NCBI RefSeq assembly: GCF_003286085.1 | Contig: NW_020825289.1 | Coordinates: 2,976,001 to 3,040,000, forward strand | Reading direction: 5' to 3' | From: Drosophila persimilis | Lineage: Eukaryota; Arthropoda; Insecta; Diptera; Drosophilidae | DNA: 64,000 nucleotides | In this document: piece after piece, positions 9,729 to 21,300 of the stretch | How positions within the stretch are numbered: the first letter of the stretch is position 1 | How the letters are laid out: every line of letters begins with the position of its first letter | Made by a program: the position numbers and the translations under genes | Notes under the pieces: model-generated | The model's input: the letters and a program-made list of their open reading frames with translations, nothing else | Told to the model about the DNA's origin: nothing | Database searches by the model: none

Positions 9729-12700
9729 TTAGACACTGGAATCAGACGCGGCCACGCGAACGTTCCCGTCCGCTCCTGGGATTGCCTCCTCCACTATTCC
9801 GGTGAGCCACATTTGAAGTGGCACGTTGTCCTTGTGAATTGCCACCACTCTGCCTGGCTCCAAGTTGGCGACCTCCTCGGACCACTTCCCTCGCTGTTGA
9901 AGGCTGAGAAGATAGTCTCTGGACCAATCTCTCCAAAATCTTTGCTTGATGGCAGACACGAGCTGCCATCGTTGCAGATATGAGAGGCTGCTGTCTGGTC
10001 TGTGCAGCTCTGATTCGGGCGGCAGCGAAACTAGCGTTCTGCCGACTAGCAGATGCGCTGGAGTCAACACCTCCCCTTCGTTGGGGCTGCCGCCCTCCGA
10101 CCACCAGTGGTCTGGAATTGAGCACGGCCTCGACGTCCACGAGAACCGTAAGCAGCTCGTCCTCCTTGAGCACTGCGCTGCCCATAGCCCTGAGCAGCAG
10201 ATTCTTGGCGGACTTCACCGCCGACTCCCACAGGCCTCCAATGTGCGGGGCTCGCGGGGGAATGAATTCCACCGGAAAACTGTGAGCCGCAGCATACGCC
10301 TTGAGGGCTTCGTCCTTGGCATTGACTGCATCCATGCGCGCAACAAAATTCGTAGCGTTGTCGCAATAGAGTTTGACAAGAGGCCCACGACGTCCAACAA
10401 ACCTGGATAAGCACAAAATAAATGTATAAGAGGTCAAGTCTTTTACAATATCTAGGTGTACGGCCTTAGATGCAAAGCAGACAAACACTGCTAATAATAG
10501 GCGCCCACCTACTCGAACCAATGAAAACGAGCATGAGCCCACTTGTTCTTCTGAAATGAAGGGAGTTAGTTTTTGAACAGATGCCTGCAACTTTGATGAG
10601 TTTTTTATTTTGTCAATCTCCTGCGAGAATGCGTCTCTTTGAGCAGCTTCAACTGCTGCTAGAAACGCTGCGCCGAGCTCTTCTGATGACGGACAAGTAC
10701 TACTCCAAGTTACTCCTTTCCTTTTATTTATGAACCGGCGGATATATGCAATTGTGCCTACCACTTTCATATATGATGATGAGTTTTCTATGAGGATGGG
10801 ATTGTGTTCGCCATCGGTCGCGACAAGCGAAGTGGCTACCTTCTTCTTCTCTAATGACGCGTCCCCTTCTGTCAAACGTAAATTAAGATTTTGAGGCCAA
10901 TCCATGGCATTTTGTTGCAGGAATGACGGGCCGTTAAACCAAAATAGTGAATCTAAGTCTGCTACTGATGATCCCCGAGATACTGGATCTGCAGGATTTT
11001 CTTTGGTGGGTACATGTCTCCATGAGGCAGTCGAAGTGATTTCCTGTATCTCTGCAACTCGATTTGAAACAAATGTTGTTAACTGGGAGGGATGAGTTTG
11101 CAGCCAATGTAGAACCACTTCCGAATCTGACCACAATATAACCTTCTCTACGGGGCAATCAATAGTAGATCGAACTTCCTCCCACAACTTTGCCAACAGA
11201 TGAGCGGCACATAGCTCCAATCTTGGGATTGTTTTTGGCTTTAAGGGTGCCACCCTTGACTTTACCGTTAATAAGTTAACGGACACTCCATTTGAATGGG
11301 ACACACGAGCGTAGATGCAGCAGCCGTATGCTCGCGTGGACGCATCTGCAAACCCATGTATTTGACATCGAGTGCTTGTGCTAGCTCCTACAAAACGTGG
11401 AATGGTGACTTCATGCAACCTTTTCATGTCCGAAACCATCGACTCCCATCTTTGTTACAATTTTAAAGGAATGGGATCGTCCCAACCAAGGCTCAAAAGC
11501 TCTCTTGGTTGTGGTTTCGGACGAGACTATTGGTTTCAGACAGTAGTTGAAAATGTCTGCCTGTGGGTTCCAAATCAGTCCAAGAATTTTGCAATCTTGC
11601 TGATCTCCACTTGAAATAACCAGATTCTCTTTCTGACTGTTACCTAGTTGACAATTAGCAGTCCACTTCGTCAGCACAAATCCGGCTGGCTCTAGGATTT
11701 CAACTAACTGTTGACGCAATATCCGTAGTTCGGATTTCGTGTCTGCGCCTGTAAGAAGATCGTCAACATAGAAATCGGAAGCAAGAGACTTTGAGCCAAG
11801 TGGATGCGAATTTAAATGAGTTTCGCTTAGATACTTCAAGCACCTGACAGCAAGAAATGGTGCGCTGGCCGTGCCATAAGTTACCGTATTTAGACGAAAC
11901 ACTTGCAAGGGATCCGAACTTGCACGTCTCCAAATAATTAATTGCAATTTGCGATGCGCCTCATCAAGTTCGACTTGACGGTACATTTTTGTAATGTCTG
12001 CTGTAAGAGCGAATTTGCGACACCGAAATCTTAACAACGTTGCGTATAGGCACGGCTGGATGGTTGCTCCCACCATGAGTAAATCATTGAGCGAGACTTG
12101 ACTCGTTGTTTTGCACGACGCATCGAACACTACTTTAAGCTTAGTGGATGTACTTTGTGGTCGTTCCACGCATTGATACGGGATGAAACAATGCGGCTCT
12201 GCCGGGATCGAGTTTTCCATTGTAGTTATATGGCCTAACGACAGGTATTCCTCCATAAAGTCCATAAACATCGATTTTATGGCAGGTTTTTGGCATAATC
12301 GCCTTTCTAAAGACAAAAATCGTCTTCTGGCTGTCTCAAACGACGAACCGAGAGATGTCGGGCTAGACTTAAATGGCAAAGAAACTTGCAATCGACCGGA
12401 GGGTAGACGTGTGATAGTGTCGATAAAGGATTTTTCACACATAGTATCTTCGGGGGTATACAGTCTTTCTATGGATGCATTTGGAACATTTTCCAACTCC
12501 CAGAAACGTTTGACCAAGCTGTCGAGAGGGCAGGCTTCTTGAACTGCTCACCATAGAGCAAGTTTATGTGGCTTGAGAGCCTTTGGACTTGCAACGTCCA
12601 GACACCACCCACCCAAAAACAGTGTTTTGTAAGGTTAGTGCCTCTCTGCCCTGTTTTACTTGACCATTACTTAAGATATCGAAAAAGTCGTCTGCACCTA

Positions 12701-13591
12701 ATAGCAGATCAACTTTTTGTGGCTTGTAAAAGACTGGATCAGCCAGTGGATAGTTCTCAGTAGCATCCATTAAGGAATCAGGCGGAATCGCCTTTTCTGG
12801 ATGCTACGAGAAAATCGATTTTAAAATCACGAAATCTGCCACCATTTCGAATGGGTGTATGCGAGAGCAGATTGTGGTTTGCACATCTTGGTGTGCCGAT
12901 AAGCTTAAGGATTTTCCAATACCTAACAAACTAATATGCTTTCTAGTTCTCTTTAAATGCAGACTTTTTGCCAATTCATCGGTTATAAAATTCACTTGAG
13001 AACCAGAGTCCAACAATACTCTGGCTGGCTGACGCTGGCTTGAGCTGCCTTTAATGTCAATCGCTATCCACTACGCTACTAAATAGGCCGATAAAATTTG
13101 TATACTCGGTATAATCGCCACTAAATTTGGTAATTTTACTGGCGGCAAATGTCTATTTGTAGCAATTGTCGTATTTAATACCGACTCATTTGCTGTCCGT
13201 TGATCAAGTTTAGTAGACATGGACTTGAGCGTGGATTTAGCCTCAATACATAAATCCTCAAGCTCGGCTCGAGAAGCTAAATCTGGTTGACATCCTCAAT
13301 TGCTACTTGTAATTGGAAAGCCCGTTCAATATATGACTCTAATATTTCCATGCGGCACTCCAATTGTGCCTTTGAAAAGGAAGACTCTTTATCTTTAAGA
13401 ACGCTCCATATACGACTGATATCTTTCTTAACTGCACTCAGCTTGCGAAGAATGTCTAACGACTCCACATCGTCAGCCTCTGCAGATTGTCTAGACATTC
13501 CTCGCCGTTTTCCAGGCATTTTAGTTCTATACAATTTTTGTTTCTCAAAAATGGCACTTGTCCCACTGTCACACTCAGCCATTACGCTCAC
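9729..13591 (-). mobile_element. BEL/Pao LTR retrotransposon remnant with gag deletion
   Basis: Reading on the minus strand: a gag N-terminal frame at 13591-13277; a short stretch of gag to about 13080; an aspartic protease frame at 13016-12804 with the DSGSQ active site; a protease-RT linker at 12770-12564; reverse transcriptase at 12517-11411 with FYVDDLLTG; RNase H at about 11400-10900 (LWSDSEVVLHWLQTHP); and integrase with the C-terminal DUF5641-type domain at about 10500-9729, split by a frameshift near 10065. The protease frame follows almost directly after the gag start, so most of gag is deleted near 13070. No LTRs are visible at either end. Domain order (RT, RNase H, integrase) and motifs fit BEL/Pao. 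The copy cannot be autonomous. Confidence 0.88.
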
Positions 13592-14945
13592 AAATTTTTT
13601 CTGCCTGCTAACAGCCCAATGCTATTACCGTGCTAGAGTTCGAGTCGAGCTTGTAGTTCACCGAAACGCAGCTTAAATGCGCGTATATGCGTATGCTGCT
13701 TTAGCGACCGGCCGAGATGCAGTTCTGCCTAAAAAACATTGGAAAAGTACGAGTCTGCACCAAAGGGATTGAGTGAGCTTTTCTGATTAGTCGAGAGTAT
13801 GCCAAAACTTATTCGGAATGTGATAAAAGTACAACAATTTGAAACGTACAAAAATGGATACATGGACTTTTTTTGAACAAATTAAGATCTCTTAAGGAAA
13901 ATAATCTCTTTAAATTGAAATTATTGTTTTTTGTCTTTCTCACTAAATTGAAGAATCTATGAAAAAAAATCACTGAAAACTGAAAAGTGATAAACATGTA
14001 GCTACACATGCTCGACACTGCAGATAGGTTTGGTTCCATGCATGAATCAACATTAAATGTTGAGACTATAATTCCCTAAATCACACTATACAAGTATTGA
14101 ACACTAATCTACTTTCTCTTCGTAAATTATAAATACTAATACATACCTGGAATATTTTCTCGGTCTGATTACCTCGCTTTAAACGTTAATATTTCGAAAA
14201 CCGCTAGTAAAAGTGCACAGAACGTATTGATATTTATTAACTTTACAGAACTAAATGGTTGTTTTTAACTCACATTTGAAAAATAGTTTTACAAAGTCAA
14301 TGACAAGAAGTAGTATTCATTTTGAAATTCACACAGTACATCTGGCAGTCAGAACAAAAGATAATAAAATAATTTGTATTTTTTGCATGATTCGATTTAT
14401 TAACAATGACATATTATGTTAGTTTTAAGCTAAAATATAATAGAATCCATTACATAGAAGAATATTTTTTAATTGCAATGCGAATATGTTTTTATATCAA
14501 CAATAATTTTAACAGTCCGCAAAGTTTAGAAATATTTATGTATTTACTTAAGCTAGTTCTTATATTGGTTTATACTGCTTAAATAGATAAGTCTACAAAC
14601 TAGAGAGCAAAAACTTATCCTATTCGAATTGGCTCAAGCAAAATCATTTTAAGCTTGTCCGTTTACCCGCAGGGATTTTGAACAGATATATATATTTATA
14701 TATGTAAATATGTATATTCGTCCTGTTATATTTAACGAAAATAATAAATAGGCGGCACCAAAATATTGGAAGGTTCTGTTATATTGGTAAAATGAGATGA
14801 GCTGTGTTCTACAAACTACAAAACTACAAAAATTTGTTACGTGCCTCGACAACAAAAATTCTTGCATCTATAGAACACGATGAATTTGGTTTTGGCTAAA
14901 GCAAAACGACTAAAAAGCATTGTGCTAGTAGAAAGGAATAACAAA
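13592..14945. other. 3' flank of the RhoGEF gene
   Basis: AT-rich. The first 150 bp may hold the leader of the BEL/Pao element. Minus-strand AATAAA signals (TTTATT on plus) near 14395 could end the RhoGEF transcript. No gene is supported here. Confidence 0.4.
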
Positions 14946-15309
14946 TTATCCACAATTTATTCGCTCCTGATTGCGACTCGATGATCGTGAAGATTTTCGA
15001 TTGATTGATTCCAGATACGCGGCTGGGGTCCAGCCTTCTGAATTGGCATCTGTGAATGATCCAACATGGATATTATGATTATTTTTAAATTTGCAATAAA
15101 TATTTATAACAATTTTTTAAATAAGTAAATAAATTAGGTATTATGAATTTGGTTGGTACATGCATTAAATTTGAACATTTACCTAAGATTCGAACATACC
15201 ACCATCCAGCACAGCCCACCTTAAGCAGCTCTACAGTTTCACCTTCACGCATCGAAACTTCCGAGTGTCCCATAGCAGTATAGTCAGCCAGGGCAATGAA
15301 TTTACTGCC
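14946..15309 (-). other. SH3 domain, last two exons of the RhoGEF
   Basis: Exon 15309-15183 begins GSKFIALADYTAMG, the ALYDY-like start of an SH3 fold, and includes AGWWYVRI, the Trp-Trp pair of the ligand groove. The exon break is phase 1. Exon 15049-14946 completes it with EGWTPAAYLE, the canonical end of an SH3 domain, followed by a short Ser/Arg-rich tail and stop. SH3 domains bind proline-rich partners, so this end likely localises or regulates the exchange factor. Confidence 0.9.
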
Positions 15310-18300
15310 CTGTATTAAAATTCACACAAAGTGTTAGTATATATATCGTATGCAAGAAATAATATGTTGATATCGTTATTCATTCCAATAAGAAAAATGT
15401 ATGAAGAAAAATGTAAGAAAAAGTATTCAAGAAATGTGTAGTAGCTCTAAAACTATTTATATGTACATTTGTAATTTTAGGTACATGGCATGGCGTTACA
15501 AACGATTCTAACAAACCAAACATTCTTCAATAAGATATAAACTTTTTCCTTTTTCTTGAAATTTCCATTGAGACTGTACCGAGCAGCGTAGTGCCAGAAA
15601 AATTTGGCGTTGTATGGAAGTGACTTTAGTATTGGACCTAAAAGCTTCTATGAAAAGTTGGAAAATACGCTTCTTAAATGTAATAATTATTCAAGGACTA
15701 TCAAATCAAGCCTAACTAAAATCATGATAATATAAAAAAATTCGCGTGCACAACTGATTAAAACTCAGGAAATAAATTTCCTATATATACATATGTATCT
15801 TTTTTAGTAAAAGCAGTTAGAGCCAGTTTAAGCCAGAAAAGCCAGAAAAAGCTATTAACCGATTTCGGTTTTTTCGTTTAATTTGGTTATTGCTGTTAAA
15901 GACCTGCGCATTTGCGATGAGCATTGAATAAATAATTATACGGAGTAAGTTTTACTATACTACATATACATTTGATAAATTTAACGCTTATGGCTACGAT
16001 GTAAGTTCTAGCTGTCCATTCATACAATTTCTAGCATCTTTAACTTATCAGTTACGCATATTTGATGTCAAATTTCGATTATTATTTGGCTTTTTATATA
16101 GTATAGATACAATTTATTGATCGAATGAAACATAGAAAACTGAATTTGATTTGCTGTTTCCTGTAAGTGAGGCCCGAATTGGTGGATCATCTCTATGTTT
16201 CGTCACCCACTGTGTAAACCCAATGAAATATTTCATATATTGTGCAGTTTACGAGCACAATTTTTGGTTTTTATTAAATGGTTTGTTGTTTGTTCATGAA
16301 AATAAAGAAACAACCCATAAATATTGAATTGAATGAAGAAAATATAAGTCATTGTATATTGTAAGTCATATAATTAAATTTAATTCAAACAAAATGTAAG
16401 CGATCTCGATGAAATTATCATTTAATTTCAATGACAAGTAGTCGAACTTATGTACATATGTTCTTGTGGTATGTTAGATGCGAACGAATAGCAAGAGATG
16501 TTTGTTAGGTCGCTAAAACTAATAATATTATAACCCACACAAGACACATATTCATACTATGTATGTATATTTTTGATCAAAGTTACAGGCCGAATCAAAC
16601 CTCATAGAATTAACGTGTGTCAATGAAACATTGTCGTCATTCCTAAGTGGGTTAATTATTTTTCGGGTTTGGTATGTTTCGATTGCAAAGATTGGTCGAA
16701 TAACAAAAAGTGTTTGAATATTTCATTACCAAATATAATATAATATATATATATACTAATATAATATAATTATTTGCGCAAAATAGAGAAAGAAAACTTT
16801 TACTGCGTGTCGATTTAGATTATCTTGATTTTTTTTTTTAGAACTCTAGAATTGTAAGCTTGGAGATTTGCGTATTTTTTTTGGAATAACTAAAAGAATT
16901 AGGTCCACTCACCGGGGTGCTATTATCTTCGACCAAAGACAATTCGTCCTCGCTATTCGAGCAGTCGGAGCTCCATCCACAAACTTCCTGCTGCTCTTTG
17001 TCAGCAGCGCCGCTAAGAGAGTTGACGAAAGTAGCTCCAGCGTTATCGTCGCTGCTGCAGTTTGAGTTTCGGTTGGAAGACTCTGAAGTGGCGTCACAGC
17101 TTATCGTGTTCGCAAGAATAATGTTAGGGGTGTCCCAAGAAGTTGTCTGCCTGAGGCCACGGTGGTTAAGGCTGTACTGTTTAATTTTTTCGCCTTTTAA
17201 TTCCTCTAGCTGATTGAGTAAAACACGCTTGATCTCTGCCACCCACTTGTTCTTTAAATCGACCGTCGGTGCCTGCAGAGTATGTACCTCCTGTCGACCC
17301 TGAAGCCAAACTTCAAAACGTTTGGTATCGCCCCGAACAGATTCAGTCAACCCGATTTGAGACATCTGAAAATTTTAATAAGTGGGTATGTACCACTTAA
17401 GATATAATTCGGTTCGCCGATTTGGCAAATTTCAATGAGACTCACCTTTACGTGGTGTTTGAACTGGTAGGTGCTTTTGTTATGACCAGACTTTGAGGTT
17501 TGTTTACAGAACAACATGGATTTTTGGTAAAGAAATATGTGACGCTGCTGGGGCTTGATGCGAAGACGAATGTCCTTTTTTGATTCTGTCCAAACCTGGA
17601 AAGAATCCTGAAGAAGTAGTTCGCCCTGTTGGGATAGATCGGTCTGTAAAAATTAAAAAAGAGAACATTAGGGAAAGAAAATCTACTGAACGAAGTTAAT
17701 TACCGGAAAACCAGTTATAGCTACTTGATGCATGGAGTCGTTGACGCACTTCAGTACGATCAACATGCAATCTAGCGCCTTCTGAAGTTCCTTGGTGCAG
17801 CTGCCACTATCGCTGAAGCGGAGCAAATCTTTCAGAAGAAGTTGGTACTTGGTGATCCTTTGTACTGGCTTTAGCAAATACGCCGCTAGCGGGAGCTTAT
17901 GACCCAGTCGCATTTGACACTCTTGTAGAAATAGGTGCGTGTCCACAAGGGTTTCGCGCAACCGCTCTGATCTTGGGATGTTTTGACAATAAAATGAATA
18001 CAGCCGGTAAAAAGTATCTCGCTAAAGAAATTGAAGAGTACTTAAGTTTTAGGGAGATATATATACACTTGACAACACTTACCCGTTGAACAAAGCAAAG
18101 CGCCACAAGCTCAGTGGTTGAAATACAGTTTTCCAGGTCTTTAAGAAAGACATCGTTATGAAAGGTATAGAGTTCGTGTAGGTTGCCAAACAAGATATCC
18201 TCCTTCCCATTTAAACTCGGGGGGGCAAGATGCAAAAGATCTTCTGATTTCATCCGATCATAATAGCCCTGAAAAAAAGCATATCAAGATAAAACTGGGA

Positions 18301-21300
18301 TTTTCAAAAAACATCGGGGCAGTTCAAGTACAAATAATAAAGTGAATTACATCAAAAAATTCAATATTATTGAAAACGGAACACTCGTTGCTTTCCTTGA
18401 TGAACTGTCCAAATTTTTGATCCACATACTGTGCAACGGTACCAAAGCCATGTGCTGACACAAAATCGTTAAGAACCCGCTCATACTTAGCTGGCTTATA
18501 TTGAGAATGGCGTATCTTGGGAAGTGTGCCAGCATCGTTTTTCAGGAAGCTTTCTTGAAAAAATTCATGACAAAATTTAAGTATCTCGTCGTAGTCTTTG
18601 CGTTCGTTTGATTGTTTCTTTCTTTTCTTTTCATCCTGTAAAATTGAGCTATTCTCCAGGGGACCAAAGTGGTTTTGTTCCAGGTTAAGTCGACATTTGT
18701 GGCAAATGTGACTGTCGATCGGAGGCACGTAGTTAGGTTCTATCAGGGCCTTAGGAGTGGACAACACTTTTTCGTTGTTCAACAAGCTGAGCGAGCTTTG
18801 TGCACGTGCCACTGACGGGGATACGGATAGAAAACTTTTCTGTTCACTATCTTCGAGATAGGCGACTATGTCAGAATAATTTTTACGTTGAAGATACTCT
18901 CTGAACTCAGTATCGTTTTCAATTTCAGAATAAGTGTTTGACTCTAAATAGTCCTTGACCAGTCGGTATTCCAGCGATTCGTCACAACTGGACAACTCAA
19001 TTAGCTCCTTGAAAACGGTGCGACGTTCGTCTTTTAAACGTCGAAGGCTTGTGCTTGGTGTTAGCCCACAAGGATCAGGACCCACTTCCTTATCTCTGTC
19101 GGAAAATGGCATATCCTCGCATTTTTGTAGTTTGTTAAAGATGCTAATAGTAGATTTTCCATTTAGTACGTTCCGCGTGGCGAAATTGCAAAAATTCATG
19201 CCGAAAACGTAGCTTCCGTCATTCCCAACAATAGTTGGGGCAAAGTGGGAACGAAAATCGCTAGGACGATAGCAGAGGGACCCATTAGACGGGTGAGACT
19301 CAAAAAGGGAGCCTTGAAACGAAAGAGGAGAGGCACGAGGAATTTTCGAATCTCCCATCGAAAAGCTAAGTTGCCTGCTCATGGAGCTCCCTAATTTAAA
19401 ATTGAAGCGACTGACAATATTGTTTGCTGCATTTTGTACCCGTCGCAACTGAATGGAGTATTGTCCACCAGAAGACTTTGGCTTTGATGCTTTATTAAGA
19501 TCATATCCGCCATATCGCATATTTATATTTGCTTCTAGATTTGAGCAGAGCTTAGAGTTCGATCGCCCGTCCGACCGTCGCGTACAAAAGCTAAACACAG
19601 AATGAGTGGACTGCCGTACCGCTTTGGTACGTGTGCAGTAGATGTTCTTGAAGATGATAAACATTATGAACTTAATGCACTAATTACAACCACGAGCATT
19701 CATGCATGGCCCGGGCCTTATGATAGTGGGCCTTTAAACAATTCTGTTTCGGCTCCAGTTCGCTGACCACTTTTGAGCTAGAAACATTAGGAATAAAATC
19801 TTGGAGTTTTACGGTTGGTTGCACGTGTGGCCAGCGGAGAACCGCCTCGTTCGTCTAAAATTTGTTTTAATCAAACGACTTTTTGTAGGCATACAATATT
19901 TGCAGTTTATACCTACGAAAAATTAAATTAAAAATACCTTAAGAATCGAGCTCATTTCGGTTACGTAGATGCGTTCCGTCTCTAAAAGCTCCGTTAGAAC
20001 ATGACCACGTTTTAGGCGTCGGGCCTCCACGTCCTAAAATACAGCAATGAAATTCAATTATTATGAGTGTGAGCTAAACTAAACAACACTGCTTCTTTGG
20101 TCTGTCTTGAAGCTCAATATGAGTGCATTTTCAATTTGTCTATTTTGAATTACTAACCTGTTGATTTTGTACGTGCTCGACGCTGTCTGGGTTCGAGTTG
20201 CTGGTTAACGAGATCCCCGAGTCCGTTGCACCATCGATAGATGTAGGCCTTAAATCATGGATTCCATCAGTCTGTAAATCAACAAAGAAATGCATACTAA
20301 GTGGTTACAGATTACTTGAAATACCTTCGACAGGCATAATTAAAAAACACGAAACTACCATATAATCGAACTTCAGTTCGCACTACATTATGGGGTTTAA
20401 TTGTACAACATTTGAAAAGATCCTAAAAAATTGTTTAAATTATCTATTATTTACTATTATTTCCTGTGGAAATTATGATCTTAACCCTATGACTGACACT
20501 AGTCACATACATATTCTTAACAAAGAGCGCTTTCCCTTGAATTTTGAGAGCACGGGGGGCACGGGTCTATCGACTCAGCTGTTGATGTTGATCAATTTTT
20601 CTACGTTACAAAAATTTGGACCTTCATACGATTCACCGGTTGACATTAATCGCAATCGGCCACGCGATTCTCAGACCAACATAAATATAAAAAGAGGGCC
20701 CGAGGCTATTGTATTCTTTACACAACAAGAGCTCTCTAATTCTGCCAATTCAACAGAAAGTAGACTTCCAAACTTCTCAAACTACAATCGCTAATTTATA
20801 TGGGAAAACGGTTCTTTGTGTTTAGCCATCTTAGCATGTCCAGAGCAACTTTCGTTTGGCTTTCGTGGCTATGTTTCGTTGGCAGTCATAGTTATGCCAA
20901 CAACGTCAAAGAGCTGCATCTCGAAAATAACTGTAATAGTTCTTGGCAGTGCTATGTTGTGAAGCTAGCCTGGGGTCTGGTGTCTTTAGCTTAATATTAG
21001 ATCGTTTCTTTCGAGCTTACCATTATTCAATACCGTGAATTTTTACGCTAGCAATTTAAAGGACTACAATTGCAAGGCATTTCACTAGGCCAACAAATAT
21101 GTTTGTATGTAAATATGCCATAGAAATTCCTATGTATTCTTACCGAGATTCCAGAAAAAGGTTTTTAAGGGTATGCAAGTTTCGATGCATGTTAAAGTAA
21201 GGTAACGCTTTCTTTGTTCTCTGTGAGCTTAACGCAAACTTGCTCACATTTTAAAGAAGTGTGGAATAGGGGCATGAAAACTAGAGTAAGCCTCGCTATG

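Noticed and set aside
9946..10410. Plus-strand frames of 100-154 codons
   Set aside because: Antisense shadows of the BEL/Pao integrase region.
19700..19860. Minus-strand open stretch after a ttttag site (reads TNEAVLRWPHVQP)
   Set aside because: It could follow the DH exon ending SSILK in frame, but would end the protein early with no DH homology. It may be a poison exon, but the evidence is too thin to list.
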